A stretch of DNA of 23,790 bases from JANYGM01 sp043764015. GTDB taxonomy: Bacteria > Bacteroidota > Bacteroidia > Cytophagales > Thermonemataceae. The position numbers and the translations under genes were made by a program. The notes beneath the pieces are model-generated. The model was given only the letters and a program-made list of their open reading frames with translations, did no database searches and was not told where the DNA came from. The stretch spans positions 1 to 23,790 of the forward strand of contig JAYUKY010000135.1 in assembly GCA_043764015.1 (NCBI GenBank), read 5' to 3'. The number at the start of each line of letters is the position of its first letter. Position 1 is the first letter of the stretch. Positions 20,984 through 23,790 of this stretch are shown here, in pieces.

Positions 20984-21736
20984 ATGAAAAAAATATATTT
21001 ATTTCTGTTTCTTTTTTCTTGTTTTTTTGTCAAAAATGCCCTGCTAAATGCTCAAAATACAACAGGAATGGCATCTTATTATGCTGACCAATTTAATGGA
21101 AGGAAAACGGCTAGTGGCGAAATTTTTGATAATAATAAAATGACTGCCGCACACAGAACGCTCCGTTTTGGCACAATGATAAAAGTTACTAATCTTGGCA
21201 ACAATAAATCCGTTTTGGTGCGTGTCAATGATAGAGGTCCGTATGCGCATAATAGGCTCATAGACCTTTCTCGTAATGCCGCCTCACAGATTGGAATGGT
21301 ACTTTCTGGTACGGCACGTGTACGTGTGGAAGTAGTAGAAAATGGAAAAGTAACAGAACCTATCAAACCAAAAGATAAAGACAAACCAAATGTTTTAGTG
21401 CCTAGAGATACTTTAAAAGACAAAATTGCTAATCAAAGTGATGATGATAACTACCTAACGGGCAATTCTTATAGCTCGTGGGGAACAAAAAAAGAGCCTC
21501 GTGGCTTTGGAGTGCAGGTTGGTTCGTATGGTGATGTTGGAAACGCTAGAGATTTGTGTAAAGCACTTGCCAAAGAAAAATTTGAAGACACCTACATACA
21601 AGTTGGTTGGAGTGATGGAAAAAAAGTGTTTAGGGTGCTTGTAGGAGAATATTTTGATAAAGCTGAAGCAGATGCTTTTGCAGAAAAATTAAAAAAAGCT
21701 AGCCACGAAGGCTACGTAAAAAAACATTTTGATTAG
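20984..21736 (+). CDS. RlpA-like protein with C-terminal SPOR domain
   Basis: The protein has 250 residues. The signal peptide MKKIYLFLFLFSCFFVKNAL ends near residue 23. The double-psi beta-barrel domain is at about 27-118. It contains GMASYYADQFNGRKTASGE, AAHRTLRFGT (His57) and RVNDRGPYAHNRLIDLS, with the catalytic-type Asp83. A charged linker (about 120-170) leads to a SPOR domain at about 173-250 (GFGVQVGSYGD, VFRVLVGEYFDKAEADAFAEKLK). RlpA proteins cut peptidoglycan strands lacking peptide stems (Pseudomonas RlpA), and SPOR domains target such denuded glycan at the septum. So a periplasmic or envelope role in daughter-cell separation is likely. No N-terminal lipobox Cys is obvious. A strong terminator follows the gene. 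Confidence 0.93.
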   Translation: MKKIYLFLFLFSCFFVKNALLNAQNTTGMASYYADQFNGRKTASGEIFDNNKMTAAHRTLRFGTMIKVTNLGNNKSVLVRVNDRGPYAHNRLIDLSRNAASQIGMVLSGTARVRVEVVENGKVTEPIKPKDKDKPNVLVPRDTLKDKIANQSDDDNYLTGNSYSSWGTKKEPRGFGVQVGSYGDVGNARDLCKALAKEKFEDTYIQVGWSDGKKVFRVLVGEYFDKAEADAFAEKLKKASHEGYVKKHFD

Positions 21737-21761
21737 TTTTAGAGCTGGAAATATCCAATAA

Positions 21762-21792
21762 AAAAAGACTTTACTTTATGTAAAGTCTTTTT
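21762..21792 (+). terminator. Intrinsic terminator after the RlpA-SPOR gene
   Basis: AAAAAGACTTTAC and GTAAAGTCTTTTT form a perfect 13-bp stem around a 5-nt loop, ending in a T-rich tract. It lies 26 nt after the stop codon. Confidence 0.9.
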
Positions 21793-21900
21793 ATTTTGCA
21801 AAATCTAGCACTTTTTTTGTGTTGTAAAAGTAAGATGATTCTTACTTTTTTCTACCTTGCCACACCGAAATTCAAACATAAATTAAACAACTACTATTTT

Positions 21901-23157
21901 ATGAAAAACCATACATTTTATAACATTTATAGCTTTCATTTTTCTGTTTTTTTAGTATTTTTAGTAACTTTTTCTTCTGAAATTTTTGCGCAAAAAAACA
22001 CTAAAAACAACAAAATTATCAATAAAAAACAGGTTTTTGAGGAAGCTGATGCAGAACTTTACGTCCAAAATTTTAAAGAAGCAATAAAACTTTTTGACAA
22101 ATACATAAAAGCAGACACCACTAATGAAGATGCATATTTTAAGCGTGGCAACGCACATTTTAACCTCAATAATTTGGAAAAAGCAGACACTGATTTTTCT
22201 AAAACTTTGCGTATGGATACCGCTAATTTTGAGGCGTATTTGTATAAGGGTGTGATACGTTTTAGAGCTGAAAAGTATGATAGTGCTAATTTTTACTTTG
22301 AAAAATCATTAAAATTTAATTTTAATCAGCCTGTTTTGTTCAATTATTTGGCGGAAAGTCATCATTTATTAGGTAATTTGGACGTAGCAATTAAGTATTA
22401 TGATGATATTATTGTGCGTTTCCCTGCGGAAATGGCACTTTATTTGGGTAGGGCAAACTGTTATTTTGATAAAGCAGACTACAGAAATGCAATTACGGAT
22501 TTTGACAAAGTGCTTTCTACTACACCACGTAATTTAGAAGTATTGAGAAAAAGGGCGCAAACTAAATTTTTATTATCTGATTTTCAAGGAGTTATAAATG
22601 ATTTAGAAGAGATTGAAAGTAAAGTTTTAGCTGAAAATTTTACAGAAAGTAAAAATGAAAAAATTATTTCAATGGAGGTTTTAGCAGAAGAATATAGTCT
22701 AAAAGCCTTTTGCCAAAATGAGCTAAAACAACCTCAAAATGCTATTCTAAGCATTTCTAAAGCTATTGAGTTAGATAATATAGAGAGTAAATTTGTGGAG
22801 GAACGCCTAAATTACTTTCTTATCTCAAAAAAATATCCAGACGCACTCAAAGACATCAATAAAATCATTGATTTAGACAAAGAAAATACACCAAATAATG
22901 ATTTAAACGCTCAAAATGAGGTTTTATTAACAAAAAAAGCTGATATTTTGGTTTTAATGAAAAACTACAAAGTAGCAGAAGACATTTACGCAAATTTAAT
23001 AAATATTTCTCCTAAAAATGCTAATTATCATTATCAGCGTGGTTTGATGCGTTTTTATCTCAAAAAGAAAAAGAAAGAAATAAAAACAGACATACAAAAT
23101 GCAAAAAAATTAGGATTTGACAAAGCAAAAATGCACCCAAAACTTGTTGATGTGTGA
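21901..23157 (+). CDS. Exported TPR-repeat protein
   Basis: The protein has 418 residues from the ATG at 21901 (MKNHTFYNIYSFHFSVFLVF), which begins a signal peptide ending SSEIFAQK. The frame stays open back to 21796, but those 35 codons start close to the terminator hairpin and have no signal-like layout, so the later ATG is preferred. TPR units are clear through the body: FKEAIKLFDKYIKADTTN, EKADTDFSKTLRMDTAN, YRNAITDFDKVLSTTP, and YKVAEDIYANLINISP. TPRs bind proteins and this one probably acts in the periplasm or at the outer membrane. The C terminus ends KLVDV, with the stop codon inside a heptad repeat at 23152. The family-level function is not recognised. Confidence 0.75.
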   Translation: MKNHTFYNIYSFHFSVFLVFLVTFSSEIFAQKNTKNNKIINKKQVFEEADAELYVQNFKEAIKLFDKYIKADTTNEDAYFKRGNAHFNLNNLEKADTDFSKTLRMDTANFEAYLYKGVIRFRAEKYDSANFYFEKSLKFNFNQPVLFNYLAESHHLLGNLDVAIKYYDDIIVRFPAEMALYLGRANCYFDKADYRNAITDFDKVLSTTPRNLEVLRKRAQTKFLLSDFQGVINDLEEIESKVLAENFTESKNEKIISMEVLAEEYSLKAFCQNELKQPQNAILSISKAIELDNIESKFVEERLNYFLISKKYPDALKDINKIIDLDKENTPNNDLNAQNEVLLTKKADILVLMKNYKVAEDIYANLINISPKNANYHYQRGLMRFYLKKKKKEIKTDIQNAKKLGFDKAKMHPKLVDV

Positions 23158-23214
23158 TGCGTGATGTGTGATGCGTGATGTGTGATGCGTGATGCGTGAT
23201 GCGTGATGCGTGAT
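23152..23214 (+). repeat. Nine-copy 7-bp repeat across the TPR-gene stop codon
   Basis: Nine perfect or near-perfect heptads alternate GTGTGAT and GCGTGAT, in register from 23152 to 23214. The stop codon (23155-23157) lies inside the first copy. Immediately after it the base composition changes from AT-rich to GC-rich. Confidence 0.9.
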
Positions 23215-23244
23215 GCAATTCATGGGATAATTAAAGCTTCTTTC

Positions 23245-23249
23245 AGGAG
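23245..23249 (+). promoter_or_regulatory. Shine-Dalgarno site AGGAG for the antitoxin gene
   Basis: AGGAG lies 6 nt before the ATG at 23256. It is notable because the other genes in the window have no comparable site, in line with the different origin of this end. Confidence 0.8.
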
Positions 23250-23255
23250 TAACCC

Positions 23256-23540
23256 ATGCGCACCACCCTAGACATTGCTGACGACGTTCTGTTTGCCGCC
23301 AAAGACTTTGCGCGGCGCGACAAAAAGACTTTGGGTCAAGTCATTTCCGAATGGGGGCGCGCTGCCTTGCAAAGCCCTGCTGCCGGGAAAAAGGCGACCA
23401 AAGCCAATTCCAAGCAAACGCTTAGCGATGAAGATCAGCGGTTTTATGACCTTGGCTTTAGAACCTTTCCCAGCCGCGCTGGTGCAGAACCCGTGACCAA
23501 TGAGCACGTCAATCGGATTCGCGAAGAGCTGGGTATTTAA
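23256..23540 (+). CDS. VapB-like antitoxin of a VapBC toxin-antitoxin pair
   Basis: The protein has 94 residues, starting MRTTLDIADDVLFAAKDFA, a ribbon-helix-helix-like N terminus (a short strand, then two helices) that would bind its own promoter. The C-terminal half (about 60-94, DQRFYDLGFRTFPSR and VNRIREELGI) would wrap the toxin. It has its own AGGAG site and is followed by the PIN-domain gene after a 3-nt gap, the normal VapBC order. GC content and codon choice (GCC, GCG, CTG) differ sharply from the rest of the window. It is therefore not native to the AT-rich genome or is joined by assembly. Exact family naming is by pattern only. Confidence 0.75.
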   Translation: MRTTLDIADDVLFAAKDFARRDKKTLGQVISEWGRAALQSPAAGKKATKANSKQTLSDEDQRFYDLGFRTFPSRAGAEPVTNEHVNRIREELGI

Positions 23541-23543
23541 GCG

Positions 23544-23790
23544 GTGGTTGCGCTGTTAGATGTCAATGTGCTGATTGCACTTTGCGACCCTGGGCACGCC
23601 TTTCATCAAACGTCCAAAACCTGGGTGTTAGAAAATGCGAACCAAGGTTGGGCTAGCTGCCCGTTAACTCAAAATGGCTGTGTTCGGATAGTCAGTCAAG
23701 CCAGCTACCAATACCAATTGCCTCTAATGGAGGCGATTCAAACCCTGCAAGCCCTCTGCCAGTCCCCACATCATCAGTTCTGGCCAGATG
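23544..23790 (+). CDS. VapC-like PIN-domain ribonuclease toxin, 3' end outside the window
   Basis: Partial: 82 codons are visible and continue past the end. The GTG at 23544 is the likely start, 3 nt after the antitoxin stop codon. The translation begins VVALLDVNVLIALCDPGHAF, with the PIN acidic residue Asp6 and the LLDVNVLIAL strand. It continues to GWASCPLTQNGCVRIVSQASY, which resembles the T/SxNG.vR segment of the VapC family found in mycobacteria and proteobacteria. VapC toxins cut tRNA or rRNA in the cytoplasm and are held inactive by VapB. The later acidic residues of the active site fall beyond the window, so activity cannot be judged. Confidence 0.75.
   Translation, partial: MVALLDVNVLIALCDPGHAFHQTSKTWVLENANQGWASCPLTQNGCVRIVSQASYQYQLPLMEAIQTLQALCQSPHHQFWPD

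Noticed and set aside
21796..21900. 35-residue N-terminal extension of the second TPR protein
   Set aside because: It begins 4 nt after the terminator hairpin and lacks signal-like layout; the ATG at 21901 begins a signal peptide.

Overview
The window looks like a chromosomal segment of a low-GC member of the Bacteroidota, most likely in or near the Cytophagales. Several things support this. One protein carries a C-terminal type IX secretion sorting domain. Candidate promoters follow the Bacteroidota -7 pattern TAnnTTTG. Genes on the AT-rich part lack clear Shine-Dalgarno sites. The gene set (glutamate racemase, RidA, MoxR, HemC, YbaB, sigma-54, RlpA-SPOR) is ordinary for that phylum. The last ~570 bases (from about 23217) are GC-rich, use a good AGGAG ribosome binding site and encode a VapBC-type toxin-antitoxin pair of proteobacterial or actinobacterial flavour. 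They are either a recent import or an assembly join.

Layout. 1-258: leader with promoter-like boxes. 259-1257: LuxE-like acyl-protein synthetase (+). 1472-4594: T9SS-secreted protein, a PD-(D/E)XK-like protein and a HEAT-like exported protein (all -). 4659-9042: recG, an Rpn-family nuclease and a class I methyltransferase (-). 9143-11674: murI, ridA (overlapping), an Imm32-like protein and a MoxR ATPase (-). 11848-12366: DUF421 membrane protein (+). 12530-13906: a second Rpn-like nuclease followed by three free-standing copies of its own C-terminal tail (-). 14098-15492: thioredoxin and hemC (-). 15717-16049: ybaB (+). 16137-20126: TPR membrane protein, a third Rpn-family nuclease with a perfect 6 x 12 bp repeat, and rpoN (-). 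20297-23157: HupE/UreJ-like protein, RlpA-SPOR and a TPR lipoprotein-like or exported protein (+). 23256-23790: antitoxin and a toxin cut by the window end (+). No gene-free stretch exceeds 300 bases and no tRNA or rRNA was seen.

Two things stand out. The first is the Rpn-like nuclease at 13085-13906. Its last 62 residues begin at an internal Met and are repeated downstream as three separate mini-genes of 58-62 codons, each starting at the equivalent Met and separated by 4 nt. In E. coli, Rpn nucleases are restrained by a small protein made from an internal start in the same gene, so this array looks like an amplified, free-standing version of that antitoxin module (inference). The second is nine intergenic arrays of degenerate 7-bp-period repeats. 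They differ in sequence but share the 7-nt period, and nearly all sit within a few bases of a start or stop codon. Several palindromic intergenic repeats are also present, including a dispersed double-hairpin element found twice.

Most genes are housekeeping (DNA repair, peptidoglycan precursor, haem, sigma factor, envelope maintenance). The accessory signal comes from four PD-(D/E)XK-type proteins, the orphan Imm32-like protein and the terminal VapBC-like pair.
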